NCBI RefSeq assembly: GCF_016834655.1
Contig: NZ_JAENHP010000019.1
Location: forward strand, 62,001-126,000
Length of the DNA: 64,000 nt
Reading direction: 5' to 3'
Source: Paractinoplanes ovalisporus
GTDB taxonomy: Bacteria; Actinomycetota; Actinomycetes; Mycobacteriales; Micromonosporaceae
The first letter of the stretch is position 1. Every line of letters begins with the position of its first letter. Of this stretch, positions 24,691 through 35,202 are shown one piece after another. A model generated the notes under the pieces. It saw nothing but the letters and a program-made list of their open reading frames with translations. It had not been told where the DNA came from and did no database searches. The position numbers were made by a program, and so were the translations under genes.

Positions 24691-25274
24691 GAAGGCGCGC
24701 TGCCGTACTGGCGATGGCGGGAGTCTTGTTCGTGGCCGCGTGCGGCAGCGAGCCGGCCCCGTCGTTCGTGGAGCCGGCAGCGGCGCCCGCCGCCGAGGGT
24801 GTGAAGCCGGGCGACGCGGCCGGCCGGACGGACGAGAAGGCGGCTGAGGAAGCGGGCGCACCGGTCACCGTGCCCGCCACGCTCAAGTTCAGCGGCAAGA
24901 CGCTGGACGGGAAGGCGTTCGACGCGACCACCCTGGCCGGCAAGCCGACGATCCTGTGGTTCTGGGCGCCCTGGTGCGCCACCTGCGCGAGCGAGGCCCA
25001 GAGCGTCCGCGACCTGCAGGAGGAGTACGGCGACAAGCTGTCCTTCCTCGGCATCGCGGGCATGGGCGGCAACAAGGAGATGCACCAGTTCGTCTCCGAC
25101 CTCGAGGTCGGCAACGTGACGCACCTCGACGACGGCGCCGGCAAGATTTGGAAGAAATTCAAGATCACCGAGCAGAGCCTGTACGTGGTTCTGGACCGCG
25201 ACGGCAAGGTCCAGCACACCGGCTACATGGACGACTTGCAGCTCACCAAGCAGGTCAAGGCGCTGACGGCCTGA
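24687..25274 (+). CDS. Thioredoxin-like (TlpA/redoxin) lipoprotein
   Basis: A 195-residue extracytoplasmic thiol oxidoreductase. A lipobox (LFVAAC) anchors it, an Ala/Glu-rich spacer follows, and the thioredoxin domain (about residues 65-195) has the active site FWAPWCATC (Cys-Ala-Thr-Cys) and the downstream strand SLYVVLDRDGKVQ. The cis-Pro position near the last strand is replaced by Ser-Leu (TEQSLYVV), unusual for the family. Start GTG 24687 has GGAGG ten bases upstream. Followed immediately by a CcdA-type protein that could keep it reduced from the cytoplasm. Confidence 0.9.
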   Translation: MRRRAAVLAMAGVLFVAACGSEPAPSFVEPAAAPAAEGVKPGDAAGRTDEKAAEEAGAPVTVPATLKFSGKTLDGKAFDATTLAGKPTILWFWAPWCATCASEAQSVRDLQEEYGDKLSFLGIAGMGGNKEMHQFVSDLEVGNVTHLDDGAGKIWKKFKITEQSLYVVLDRDGKVQHTGYMDDLQLTKQVKALTA

Positions 25275-25275
25275 C

Positions 25276-26217
25276 ATGGGCGGGGAGCTGCTGCTCGCGT
25301 TGACCGCCGGCATGCTGGGCGCGGTCAACCCGTGCGGGTTCGCGCTCCTGCCCGCCTATCTGTCGGTGCTGGTCGCGGCCGAACCCGGCCGCCCGGCCCG
25401 TGCCGTCGGTCGCGCGCTCAAGGCCGGCGCCGCGCTGGCGATCGGATACGCGGTCGTGTTCGGTGCGTTCGGCCTGGTGCTGACCCCGATCGCCGGGGCG
25501 TTGCAACCCCGCCTGCCCTGGCTGACCGTGGTGCTCGGCCTGGCCCTGGCCGCGCTCGGGGTGTGGCTGCTGGCCGGGCGCTCCCTGCCGTCGGTGAACC
25601 TGCGCGCGCCCGCCCTGACCGGCTCGACCGGGTCGACCGTGCTGTTCGGGATGGCGTACGCGGTGGCCTCACTGGGTTGCGCGGTCGGGCCCTTCCTGGC
25701 GCTCGTCGTGTCGAGCCTCCGGGCGGGTTCGCTCACTGAGGGTGTCGCGCTCTTTCTCGCGTACGCGGGAGGAATGGCTCTTGTGGTGAGCGCGACCGCG
25801 GTGGCCGTGGCCCTTGTGCGGGTCTCGCTGATCACCCGGATGCGGCGGCTGCTCGGCCTGGTGCCGCGCGTGGGTGGCGCGATCCTCGTGGTGTGCGGGC
25901 TCTATGTGGCGTACTACGGCTGGTACGAGCTGCGGCTGGCCGGAAACCTGCGGCTGGCCGGCACCGACCCCGTGATCAACGCGGCCGCCGGGGTGCAGCG
26001 GTGGCTCAGTTCATCGGTGTCCGCCGCCGGCGCCTGGCCGTTCGTGGTCGTGGTGGCCGCCGCGCTGGTGATCGTGCTGGTGACGAAGAAACGGCCCGCA
26101 CGAGGCGGGCCGTTCTCCAGCGAAAGAGTTGAGGATTCGGGGCCGCCCTACGACGGCGCTGCGACAGTGCCGCCTTCCGGCGGCGTCAGTGTCAGGCGGC
26201 CGGCGGGTACGCGCTGA
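25276..26217 (+). CDS. CcdA-type thiol:disulfide transmembrane electron carrier
   Basis: A 313-residue protein with six core membrane helices. Two conserved cysteines in helices 1 and 4 (GAVNPCGFALLPAY and VASLGCAVGPFLALV) are the electron-carrying pair of CcdA/DsbD-beta proteins. The family moves reducing equivalents from cytoplasmic thioredoxin to extracytoplasmic thioredoxin-like proteins, matching the gene directly upstream (one base between stop and start). Two further helices and a hydrophilic tail extend beyond the usual length of about 240. The end overlaps the convergent PspC gene by 26 bp. Confidence 0.92.
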   Translation: MGGELLLALTAGMLGAVNPCGFALLPAYLSVLVAAEPGRPARAVGRALKAGAALAIGYAVVFGAFGLVLTPIAGALQPRLPWLTVVLGLALAALGVWLLAGRSLPSVNLRAPALTGSTGSTVLFGMAYAVASLGCAVGPFLALVVSSLRAGSLTEGVALFLAYAGGMALVVSATAVAVALVRVSLITRMRRLLGLVPRVGGAILVVCGLYVAYYGWYELRLAGNLRLAGTDPVINAAAGVQRWLSSSVSAAGAWPFVVVVAAALVIVLVTKKRPARGGPFSSERVEDSGPPYDGAATVPPSGGVSVRRPAGTR

Positions 26218-26455
26218 CGAAGGCGGGCTTCTCCGACGGCATCACGATCCAGAGGATCGGGTAGACCAGGATCTGGCTGCCCGGGATGGCCAGCAGGATC
26301 ACGACGAAGAGCAGGCGGGCCAGCCACGGGTCGATGCCGAAGCGGCGAGCCAGACCCGCGCAGACACCGGCGAGGAGCCGGCCCTCGCGCGGCCGGGTGA
26401 GGCCCTGGCGGGACATGCTGTCGTGCACGGCGTTCATGAGGTCTTTGTTCTCCAT
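26192..26455 (-). CDS. PspC-domain membrane protein
   Basis: An 87-residue protein with the PspC signature: LTRPREGRLLAGVCAGLARRFGIDPWLARLLF, followed by membrane helix VVILLAIPGSQILVYPILWIVMP. PspC proteins sit in the membrane and are linked to envelope-stress responses. Start ATG 26455 (MENKDLMNAV) gives the usual length. It is a lone gene, convergent with the ccdA-like gene. Confidence 0.9.
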   Translation of the reverse strand: MENKDLMNAVHDSMSRQGLTRPREGRLLAGVCAGLARRFGIDPWLARLLFVVILLAIPGSQILVYPILWIVMPSEKPAFVSAYPPAA

Positions 26456-26565
26456 CTCTGCGGCTCGTTCGGCCTGATACATCAATGGTGGGCCCTGGGC
26501 GGGCCCGTCAACATCCGGAAGCTCCCTGGCTCGACCCTGATCCGGGAACCCTGAGAACCCACTTG

Positions 26566-26595
26566 CTAGAGACTTCTTTCTAAAGCATTCTCTAG
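26566..26595. promoter_or_regulatory. Inverted repeat CTAGAGA/TCTCTAG before an ArsR-like gene
   Basis: CTAGAGA (26566-26572) and TCTCTAG (26589-26595) form a dyad with a 16-bp spacer, ending two bases before the ATG at 26598. Such placement suits autoregulation by the winged-helix protein encoded next. Inference from symmetry. Confidence 0.45.
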
Positions 26596-26597
26596 TA

Positions 26598-27146
26598 ATG
26601 AAGGTGACCGACCCCCGCACCATGCGCGCGTACGCCCACCCGCTGCGGATCCGGCTGATCGGGCTGTTGCGCTCGGAGGGGCCGATGACGGCGACCCGGG
26701 CCGCGGCCGCGCTCGACGACAACGTGCCCAACTGCTCGTTCCACCTGCGGCAGCTCGCCAAGTACGGGTTCGCCGAGCGGGTGCCGGGGGCCGACGCCCG
26801 GGAACGGCCCTGGCGGGCGACGGCGGCCACGACCTCCTGGGACGACGACTCCGACGACCCGGCCATGAAGGCCGCCACCGACCAGCTCAACAGCGTGCTG
26901 CTCGGGGAGTTCACCCGGCGGGCCCAGGACTATCTGGCGATCCGCGCCGACGAGCCCACCGAATGGCGGGCCGCAGCCGGGTTCGGCGACGCGCTGGTCT
27001 ATGTCACGGCCGACGAGCTGCGCGAACTCACCGAGGAGATCGACGCGCTGGCGGCCCGGTTCGCCGACCGCGCGACCCGGTCCGAGGGGTCCCGTCCGGT
27101 GCAACTGATCCAGCTGGCCATACCGCGCGGACCGGTGCCGGAATGA
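26598..27146 (+). CDS. ArsR-like winged-helix transcriptional regulator
   Basis: A 182-residue protein. The N-terminal winged helix (residues 1-75) has MRAYAHPLRIRLIGLLRSEGPMTA, then a recognition region with NCSFHLRQLAKYGF. The C-terminal part is helical and probably dimerises or binds a ligand. It lacks the Cys metal sites of classic ArsR proteins. The stop overlaps the ATG of the next gene (ATGA), an MFS transporter; such pairs usually regulate drug or solute export. A dyad directly upstream is a likely operator. Confidence 0.88.
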   Translation: MKVTDPRTMRAYAHPLRIRLIGLLRSEGPMTATRAAAALDDNVPNCSFHLRQLAKYGFAERVPGADARERPWRATAATTSWDDDSDDPAMKAATDQLNSVLLGEFTRRAQDYLAIRADEPTEWRAAAGFGDALVYVTADELRELTEEIDALAARFADRATRSEGSRPVQLIQLAIPRGPVPE

Positions 27147-28381
27147 CGGCCGTCCTGGGAACGGGCCTGCTGCGCGAGACCGCGTTCCGGCGCTACTGGG
27201 GTGCCCAGACCGTCTCGCTCGTCGGCGACCAGATCACCCTCATCGCCGTACCGCTGCTCGCGGTTCTGGCCGTCGGCGCCGGCCCGGCCCAGATGGGCTA
27301 TCTGACCGCGGCTGCCCTGCTGCCCAACCTGTTCCTCTCGCTGCCCGCCGGGGCCTGGGCCGACCGGCGCCCGGACAAGCGCGCGATCATGATTGTGGCC
27401 GACGTGGCCCGGGCCGTCCTGCTGCTGGCCGTGCCGGCGCTGTGGTGGGCCGATGCGCTCACGCTGCCCCTGCTCTGCACGGTGGCGTTCCTGGTCGGCT
27501 CGTTCTCGGTGCTGTTCGAGGTCGCGCACGCCAGCCTGTTCGCCTCGCTCGTGCGCCGGGCCGACTACGTGGACGCCAACACCCTGCTCAACGGCAGCCG
27601 GGCCGCCTCGTTCGTGGCCGGGCCGAGCCTGGGCGGCCTGCTCGTGCAGTGGCTGACCGCCCCGGTCGCGCTGATCGCCGACGTGCTGACCTACCTGGCC
27701 TCGGCCGTGTTCCTGGCCCGGGTGCGTGTTCCCGACGGTCCCGCCGACGAGCCGGGAGAGATCAAAGGCATGCTTGCGGGCGTACGGTACGTGGCCCGTT
27801 CCGCCGTGCTGCGGGCGCTGCTGCTCGGCGCCACCACGCTGAACCTCTTCAACTACATCTTCGCCGCGCTGTTCGTCCTCTACGTCACCACCGAGCTGCA
27901 CGTCTCGCCGGGCGCGCTGGGCCTGATCATCGGTCTGGGCTCGGTCGGCGGCCTGCTCGGGGCCGCCCTGGCCGGCCCGCTCAGCCGCCGCATCGGTCTG
28001 GGCCCGGCCGTGGTCGTCGGCTACCTGCTCTTCCCGGCCCCGCTGATCCTGGTGCCGTGGGTCGAGGGCGCGCAGTGGCTGATCTTCACCGCGCTCGTCG
28101 CCGCCGAGTTCTTCTCCGCGCTCGGCGTGATGGTGCTGGACATCACCGGGGGAGCGGCCCAGACCGCGGCCACGCCCCGGACGATGCTGGCCGTCGTCTC
28201 CGGCTTCAAACGCACCGTCAACTACGGCATCCGGCCCGTCGGCGCTCTGCTCGGCGGCGGGCTGGGCGCCCTCATCGGCGTACGGCCGTCGCTCTGGATC
28301 GCCACCGTGGGCGCGCTGCTGGGCGCCGTGTGGATCTGGTTCTCCCCGCTACGGACGATGCAGGAGTTGCCCGAGTATTAG
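27143..28381 (+). CDS. MFS transporter, putative efflux pump
   Basis: A 412-residue protein with 12 hydrophobic helices. The loop 2-3 motif GAWADRRPDKRAIM fits motif A of the major facilitator superfamily. The family is the MFS_3/enterobactin-exporter-like group common in actinobacteria. Start ATG 27143 overlaps the regulator stop, implying co-translation. The substrate is unknown. The end overlaps the convergent PP2C gene by 4 bp. Confidence 0.88.
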   Translation: MTAVLGTGLLRETAFRRYWGAQTVSLVGDQITLIAVPLLAVLAVGAGPAQMGYLTAAALLPNLFLSLPAGAWADRRPDKRAIMIVADVARAVLLLAVPALWWADALTLPLLCTVAFLVGSFSVLFEVAHASLFASLVRRADYVDANTLLNGSRAASFVAGPSLGGLLVQWLTAPVALIADVLTYLASAVFLARVRVPDGPADEPGEIKGMLAGVRYVARSAVLRALLLGATTLNLFNYIFAALFVLYVTTELHVSPGALGLIIGLGSVGGLLGAALAGPLSRRIGLGPAVVVGYLLFPAPLILVPWVEGAQWLIFTALVAAEFFSALGVMVLDITGGAAQTAATPRTMLAVVSGFKRTVNYGIRPVGALLGGGLGALIGVRPSLWIATVGALLGAVWIWFSPLRTMQELPEY

Positions 28382-29097
28382 CCCTCGGTGATGTCGGCGA
28401 CGATGACCGTCACGTTGTCGGGGGCGCCGTTCTCCAGGGTGCGGTGCACAAGCTCGGCCGCCGCCGTCTTGCGGTCGGCGTTGGTCAGCAGCGTCTCGGC
28501 GATCACGCTGTCTTCCACGTAGTCGGAGAGGCCGTCGCTGCACAGCAGGAAACGGTCACCGGCCTGGACTCCGATCATGCGACCGGCGGGGCGGTAGGGG
28601 CCGCCCTGCACCGCCTGGGTGACGAGCGCGCGCTGCGGATGGCGCCGGGCGTCGGCCGCGCTCAGCACACCCTGGTCGACCAGCGCCTGCACGTACGTGT
28701 CGTCGCGGGTCAGCTGGGTCAGCTCGCCGTCGCGGACGAGATAGCACCGGGAGTCACCGACATTGAGCGCCGCTACACGATCGCCGGCCAGCATGATCGC
28801 GGTGACCGTCGTGCCCATGCCGTCGCGGGCGTCGTCGTCGGCCACGGCGGCCTCGATCCGGCCGTTCGCCGTCTCCAGCGCCGCGATCAGATCCTGCAGG
28901 GGCTCACCGGTGTCGTCCATCGCGTCGACCACGCTGAGCGCCTGCACGAGGATGTCGCTGGCGAGCTCGCCGGCGGGTAGCCCGCCCATGCCGTCCGCGA
29001 CCACGAGGAGACGGTTTCCGACGAAGACCGCGTCCTCGTTGTTGGACCGCACCAGGCCCTGATCGGTGGCGGCGACCGCCCGGACAACAAGCGTCAT
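28378..29097 (-). CDS. PP2C protein phosphatase (PstP/Stp1-like)
   Basis: A 239-residue soluble Ser/Thr phosphatase. All metal-binding motifs are present: ATDQGLVRSNNEDAVF, VVADGMGG, LNVGDSRCYLVRDGELTQLTRD, LLCSDGLSD and GAPDNVTVIV. It is shorter than housekeeping PstP, which has a membrane helix and extracellular tail; this one ends right after the catalytic domain. A Hanks-type kinase lies about 2.7 kb away beyond tex and may be the opposing enzyme. Confidence 0.92.
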   Translation of the reverse strand: MTLVVRAVAATDQGLVRSNNEDAVFVGNRLLVVADGMGGLPAGELASDILVQALSVVDAMDDTGEPLQDLIAALETANGRIEAAVADDDARDGMGTTVTAIMLAGDRVAALNVGDSRCYLVRDGELTQLTRDDTYVQALVDQGVLSAADARRHPQRALVTQAVQGGPYRPAGRMIGVQAGDRFLLCSDGLSDYVEDSVIAETLLTNADRKTAAAELVHRTLENGAPDNVTVIVADITEG

Positions 29098-29283
29098 GTG
29101 ACAAGACTGCCAAAGCCCCGATCAGATGTCTCTAGTACCTCCTACGTAGTGCGGCCACGAGTTTGTGTTAAGGACGGACGTAACGCGATGAACTGGTCCT
29201 TCTCGGCAGCTCAACCACACCGGAGGGCTACCTCGCGCGGGGCGGCGGGACAACCGGTGCGGCCGTGGACGACAATCGTCGTC

Positions 29284-31695
29284 GTGACGACAGCCATCCA
29301 TCAGCGCATTGCCACCGAACTCGGCGTCCGTGAGGGCCAGGTCACCGCGGCGGTCGATCTGCTCGACGGCGGGGCCACGGTCCCGTTCATCGCCCGGTAC
29401 CGCAAGGAGGTGACCGGGGCCCTCGACGACGCCCAGCTGCGCACCCTCGACGAGCGCCTGGGCTACCTGCGCGAGCTGGAGGACCGGCGCGCCGCGGTGC
29501 TGGAGTCGATCCGCTCGCAGGGCAAGCTCGACGACGCGCTGGAGCAGGCGATTCTGGCCGCCGACTCGAAGGCCCGGCTCGAAGACATCTATCTGCCCTA
29601 CAAGCCCAAGCGCCGTACGCGGGCCCAGGTCGCGCGTGAGGCAGGCCTCGAGCCGCTGGCCGACAAGCTGTTCGGCGATCCCACCCTCGACCCCCGCACC
29701 GAAGCGGCCGCCTTCCTGACCGAGGAGGTGAAGGACGAGCAGGCCGCCCTCGACGGGGCACGGGCCATTCTCATCGAGCGCTTCTCGGAAGACGCCGACC
29801 TCATCGGTGACCTGCGGGAACGGATGTGGACGCGGGGCCGCCTGGTCGCCAAGGTGCGCGAGGGCAAGGAGACCGACGGCGCGAAGTTCGCCGACTACTT
29901 CGACTTCGCCGAGCCGTACGCGAAACTCCCTTCGCACCGCATCCTGGCGATGTTCCGCGGTGAGAAGGAGGAGGTCCTCGACCTCACCATGGAACCCGAG
30001 CCCGAAGACGAGTCGACCTTCGAGCCGCGCATCGCCGCCCGCTTCGGCATCACCGACCAGGGCCGCCCCGGCGACAAGTGGATGAGCGACACCGTGCGCT
30101 GGACCTGGCGCACGCGCGTGCTCATCCACCTCGGCGCCGACACCCGCGTCCGGCTGTGGCAGGCGGCCGAGGACGAAGCCGTCCGCGTGTTCGCCGCCAA
30201 CCTGCGCGACCTGCTGCTCGCGGCCCCGGCCGGCACACGCTCCACGATGGGGCTCGACCCCGGATTCCGTACGGGCGTGAAGGTCGCCGTGGTCGACCCC
30301 ACCGGCAAGGTCGTGGCCACCGACGTGATCTATCCGCACGTGCCCCAGAACAAGTGGGACGAGTCGATCCACCGGCTGGCCGCCCTGGCCTCGAAGCACA
30401 ACGTGGACCTGATCGCCATCGGCAACGGCACCGCCTCCCGCGAGACCGACAAACTCGCCGGCGATCTGATCAAGCGGCACCCCGAGGCCAACCTGACCAA
30501 GGTGATGGTCAGTGAGGCCGGGGCGTCGGTCTACAGCGCTTCCGCGTACGCGTCCCAGGAGCTCCCGGGCATGGACGTGTCGCTGCGCGGCGCCGTCTCG
30601 ATCGCCCGCCGCCTGCAGGACCCCCTCGCCGAGCTGGTGAAGATCGACCCGCGCTCGATCGGCGTCGGTCAGTACCAGCACGACCTGTCCGAGTCGAAGC
30701 TGTCCAAGTCGCTCGACGCCGTCGTCGAAGACTGTGTGAACGCGGTCGGCGTCGACATCAACACCGCCTCGGCGCCGCTGCTCTCGCGGGTCTCCGGCAT
30801 CACGACCGGCCTGGCCGAGAACATCGTGCTGCACCGCGACTCGAACGGGCCGTTCAAGAACCGCAACGAGATCAAGAAGGTGGCCCGGCTCGGCCCCAAG
30901 GCGTTCGAGCAGTGCGCCGGCTTCCTGCGCATCCCCGACGGCGACGACCCGCTCGACTCGTCGGCCGTGCACCCCGAGTCCTACCCGGTGGTCCGTACGA
31001 TCCTGGCCTCGGCCCAGACCGACATCAAGTCGCTGATCGGCAACAGCCCGCTGCTGCGGGGTCTGCGTCCCGAGCAGTTCATCACCGACACCGTCGGCGT
31101 GCTGACCGTGACCGACATCCTGCGCGAGCTCGACAAGCCGGGGCGTGACCCGCGGCCCGAGTTCACGACGGCCACGTTCGCCGAGGGCGTCGAGAAGATC
31201 GCCGACCTCGAGCCGGGCATGATCCTCGAGGGCGTCGTGACCAATGTGGCGGCGTTCGGGGCGTTCGTCGACATCGGCGTGCACCAGGACGGGCTCGTGC
31301 ACGTGTCGGCGCTGTCGAACACCTTCGTCAAGGATCCGCGCGAGGTCGTGAAATCGGGCGACGTCGTGAAGGTGCGGGTCGTCGAGGTGGACGAGCAGCG
31401 CAAGCGGATCTCGCTGACGATGCGACTGCAGGACGAGCCCGTCCGCAAGCAGCGTGAGGACCGGCCGCAGCGGGGGCAGCAGGATCGTCCTCGTCAGGGG
31501 CAGCCCCGCCAGGGCGGCGGTGGTCAGCCACGCCAGGGTGGCGGGGGTCAGCAGCGCCAGGGTGGCGGGGGTCAGCGCCAAGGGCAGGGTCAGGGCCGGC
31601 AGGGTGGTGGCGGTCAGCGTCAGCAGCCGCAGACCAGTTTCAACGGTGGTGCCATGGCCGACGCGTTGCGCCGGGCGGGCCTGACCAAGGACTGA
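29284..31695 (+). CDS. tex: Tex-family RNA-binding transcription accessory protein
   Basis: An 803-residue cytoplasmic protein. The Tex N-terminal domain (FIARYRKEVTGALDDAQLR), a YqgF/RNase H-like domain (GLDPGFRTGVKVAVVD), helix-hairpin-helix segments (VNTASAPLLSRVSGI-like) and an S1 RNA-binding domain near residues 645-715 (GMILEGVVTNVAAFGAFVDIGVHQDGLVH) are all in order. A Gly/Gln/Arg-rich low-complexity tail follows before the conserved end MADALRRAGLTKD. GTG 29284 starts the Tex fold; GACAAT at 29271-29276 could be a -10 for a leaderless mRNA. Confidence 0.95.
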   Translation: MTTAIHQRIATELGVREGQVTAAVDLLDGGATVPFIARYRKEVTGALDDAQLRTLDERLGYLRELEDRRAAVLESIRSQGKLDDALEQAILAADSKARLEDIYLPYKPKRRTRAQVAREAGLEPLADKLFGDPTLDPRTEAAAFLTEEVKDEQAALDGARAILIERFSEDADLIGDLRERMWTRGRLVAKVREGKETDGAKFADYFDFAEPYAKLPSHRILAMFRGEKEEVLDLTMEPEPEDESTFEPRIAARFGITDQGRPGDKWMSDTVRWTWRTRVLIHLGADTRVRLWQAAEDEAVRVFAANLRDLLLAAPAGTRSTMGLDPGFRTGVKVAVVDPTGKVVATDVIYPHVPQNKWDESIHRLAALASKHNVDLIAIGNGTASRETDKLAGDLIKRHPEANLTKVMVSEAGASVYSASAYASQELPGMDVSLRGAVSIARRLQDPLAELVKIDPRSIGVGQYQHDLSESKLSKSLDAVVEDCVNAVGVDINTASAPLLSRVSGITTGLAENIVLHRDSNGPFKNRNEIKKVARLGPKAFEQCAGFLRIPDGDDPLDSSAVHPESYPVVRTILASAQTDIKSLIGNSPLLRGLRPEQFITDTVGVLTVTDILRELDKPGRDPRPEFTTATFAEGVEKIADLEPGMILEGVVTNVAAFGAFVDIGVHQDGLVHVSALSNTFVKDPREVVKSGDVVKVRVVEVDEQRKRISLTMRLQDEPVRKQREDRPQRGQQDRPRQGQPRQGGGGQPRQGGGGQQRQGGGGQRQGQGQGRQGGGGQRQQPQTSFNGGAMADALRRAGLTKD

Positions 31696-31721
31696 CCGTA
31701 CGGGCCGGCCGGGCGTGTCGT

Positions 31722-31803
31722 TCGTGGGCGCGCCCGGTTCCGGGATCTGGTCGGGCGTGTCGTCCGCGGGCGCGCCCGGCTCCGGGACCCCGCCGGGCGT
31801 GTC
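31722..31803. repeat. Short tandem repeat between tex and the kinase gene
   Basis: Two imperfect copies of about 42 bp beginning GGGCGTGTCG and containing GGGCGCGCCCGG, followed by a partial third copy. They fill the gap between the convergent ends of tex and the kinase gene. The inner GGGCGCGCCC is self-complementary, so the repeat may also act as a bidirectional terminator. Confidence 0.6.
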
Positions 31804-33513
<1,710 letters not shown>

Positions 33514-33628
33514 GACCGCCCCCAGTCCCGGAGAAATAAGAAGGTGTCACTGTATCGGGTGACGTCCGCGTCCCGCTGTCGGCCGCGCGGCACGGCACGG
33601 TCTGGGGAGCACGGCTTATCCTCGGCAA

Positions 33629-34168
33629 ATGCTGATCGAGACGGAACGGTTGCTCCTGCGGCGCTTCCACAAGACGGACGCCCCCGTTCTCGCCGCATAC
33701 CGGTCGGATCCGGACGTCGCCCGTTATCAGTCCTGGGACGCCCCGTTCTCGTTGCTGCGCGCCGAGACCGCGGTGGCCAACTTCATGGCCTCCGATCCCG
33801 ACCGGCCCGGCTGGTTCCAATACGCGGTGGAGCGCACCACCGACCGCCGGCTCGTGGGTGACGTCGCGGTGCATCTGCACGACAACCTTCTGCAGGCCGA
33901 GATCGGCTTCACGGTGGCCCGGGAACACCAGCGGCACGGGTACGCCCGCGAGGCCGTCACCGCCGTGCTGGACCGGCTGTTCAAGGTGCAGGGGCTGCAC
34001 AAGGTCACGGGGGAGTGCGACTCCCGCAACGTCGCGTCGGCGACCCTGATGGAGCGGCTCGGCTTCACCCGCGAGGGCCTGCTGCGCCAGCAGACCTACA
34101 TCAAGGGCGAATGGACCGACGATCTGCTGTACGGCCTCCTGGCCGGAGAATGGCTGCGGCCCGCCTGA
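33629..34168 (+). CDS. GNAT acetyltransferase, RimJ/RimL type
   Basis: A 179-residue N-acetyltransferase. It starts with ETERLLLRRFHKTDAPVL, the usual opening of the RimJ/RimL branch. The acetyl-CoA loop is in VAREHQRHGYAREAV, and the last motif is DSRNVASATLMERLGFTREG. Substrates range from ribosomal proteins to small molecules, so none is assigned. ATG 33629 matches the family start although no clear ribosome-binding site precedes it. Confidence 0.9.
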   Translation: MLIETERLLLRRFHKTDAPVLAAYRSDPDVARYQSWDAPFSLLRAETAVANFMASDPDRPGWFQYAVERTTDRRLVGDVAVHLHDNLLQAEIGFTVAREHQRHGYAREAVTAVLDRLFKVQGLHKVTGECDSRNVASATLMERLGFTREGLLRQQTYIKGEWTDDLLYGLLAGEWLRPA

Positions 34169-34202
34169 CGGTTCTGTCGTACGTGTGTGGTTGAGTTCCG
34201 GC

Positions 34203-34778
34203 GTGGATCTCGACGGGTTCTGGGCGCTGATCGAGCGCAGCGCGCGCAGGAAGAAGGATCAGGACGAGCGGGCCGACTGGCTGACCGGCCAGTTGGTGAA
34301 GCTGTCCCGCGCCGAGATCGAGGAATTTGAGATCCTTTATTACGGTCTGCGCGACCGCGTCGACACCTGGCACATGTGGGGCGCCGCGGTCCTGGTCTGC
34401 GACGGCGCGTCCGACGACGGCTTCTGGTATTTCCAGGCGTGGCTGATCGGGCAGGGCCGCGAGGTCTTTGAGGCAGCCGCGGCCGATCCCGACTCGCTGG
34501 CCGACGTGCCCGCCGTGCGGTCGCTGGCCGGGCGTGACAGCGACGACTGGGCCGAAGACGAGTGGCCCGACTGGGAGATGCTCGACTATGTCGCCTCCGA
34601 GGCCTACGAAGAGGTCAGCGACGGCGACGATCTCGACGACGCGCTCGAGGCCCGCGGGCTGATCTTCCGGGCGTCGCCCGAGCCGTCCGATCCCCGGTTC
34701 GACCTGGAAGACCTGTCCGAGCGCCGGCGGCGTTATCCGCGGCTGAGCGCTCTGTTCGACCCGGTTCCGTCAATTTAG
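34203..34778 (+). CDS. DUF4240 protein
   Basis: A 191-residue acidic soluble protein with the DUF4240 pattern: FWALIERSARR near the start and DGASDDGFWYFQAWLIGQGR in the middle. The function of the family is unknown; members often appear near toxin-immunity or accessory genes. Start GTG 34203 (alternative GTG 34185) fits the domain boundary. Its last seven codons and stop are duplicated in tandem downstream. Confidence 0.8.
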   Translation: MDLDGFWALIERSARRKKDQDERADWLTGQLVKLSRAEIEEFEILYYGLRDRVDTWHMWGAAVLVCDGASDDGFWYFQAWLIGQGREVFEAAAADPDSLADVPAVRSLAGRDSDDWAEDEWPDWEMLDYVASEAYEEVSDGDDLDDALEARGLIFRASPEPSDPRFDLEDLSERRRRYPRLSALFDPVPSI

Positions 34779-34801
34779 TTCGACCCGGTTCGGTCAATTT
34801 A
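34754..34801 (+). repeat. 24-bp tandem duplication of the DUF4240 gene end
   Basis: Units 34754-34777 and 34778-34801 differ at one base. The first encodes FDPVPSI before the stop; the second repeats it as FDPVRSI with another stop. The GGAGG of the next gene (34802-34806) begins right after the second unit. Confidence 0.9.
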
Positions 34802-34811
34802 GGAGGTTGCC

Positions 34812-35195
34812 GTGGCTCATCGCAGCCGGTTGTCCACGATCCTGATCGACGTGCCCGCGGGCGAGGCGGCCCCGGCCGTCTCGTTCTGGTCCCGGGCGCT
34901 CGGTGTCGAGACCCGTCAGCCGCCGGGCGAGCCGCAGTTCACCGGGCTGATCGGGGCGCTGCCCGGGCTGACGCTGGCGATCCAGGCGATCGACGGCGAC
35001 GCGCGCTACCACGTCGACTTCGAGACCGACGACGTCGAGGCCGAGACGGCCCGGCTCATCGGGCTCGGCGCCGAGCAGATCGACCAGTGGCTCGAGTGCC
35101 GCATCCTGCGCATCCCCGGCGGCCAGCTGGCGTGCGTGATCCCGCGCCACAGCGACGACGAGACGTTCGAGCGCCTGTCGACACTCTGGGAGTGA
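34812..35195 (+). CDS. VOC-family (glyoxalase/dioxygenase-like) protein
   Basis: A 127-residue protein made of two beta-alpha-beta-beta-beta halves: STILIDVPAGEAAPAVSFWSRALG opens the first and YHVDFETDDVEAETARLIGLG the second. The metal-ligand positions are not all classical, so binding rather than catalysis is possible. GTG 34812 has GGAGG five bases before it. It lies about 30 bp after the DUF4240 gene and may be co-transcribed. Confidence 0.82.
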   Translation: MAHRSRLSTILIDVPAGEAAPAVSFWSRALGVETRQPPGEPQFTGLIGALPGLTLAIQAIDGDARYHVDFETDDVEAETARLIGLGAEQIDQWLECRILRIPGGQLACVIPRHSDDETFERLSTLWE

Positions 35196-35202
35196 CTTGC
35201 GT

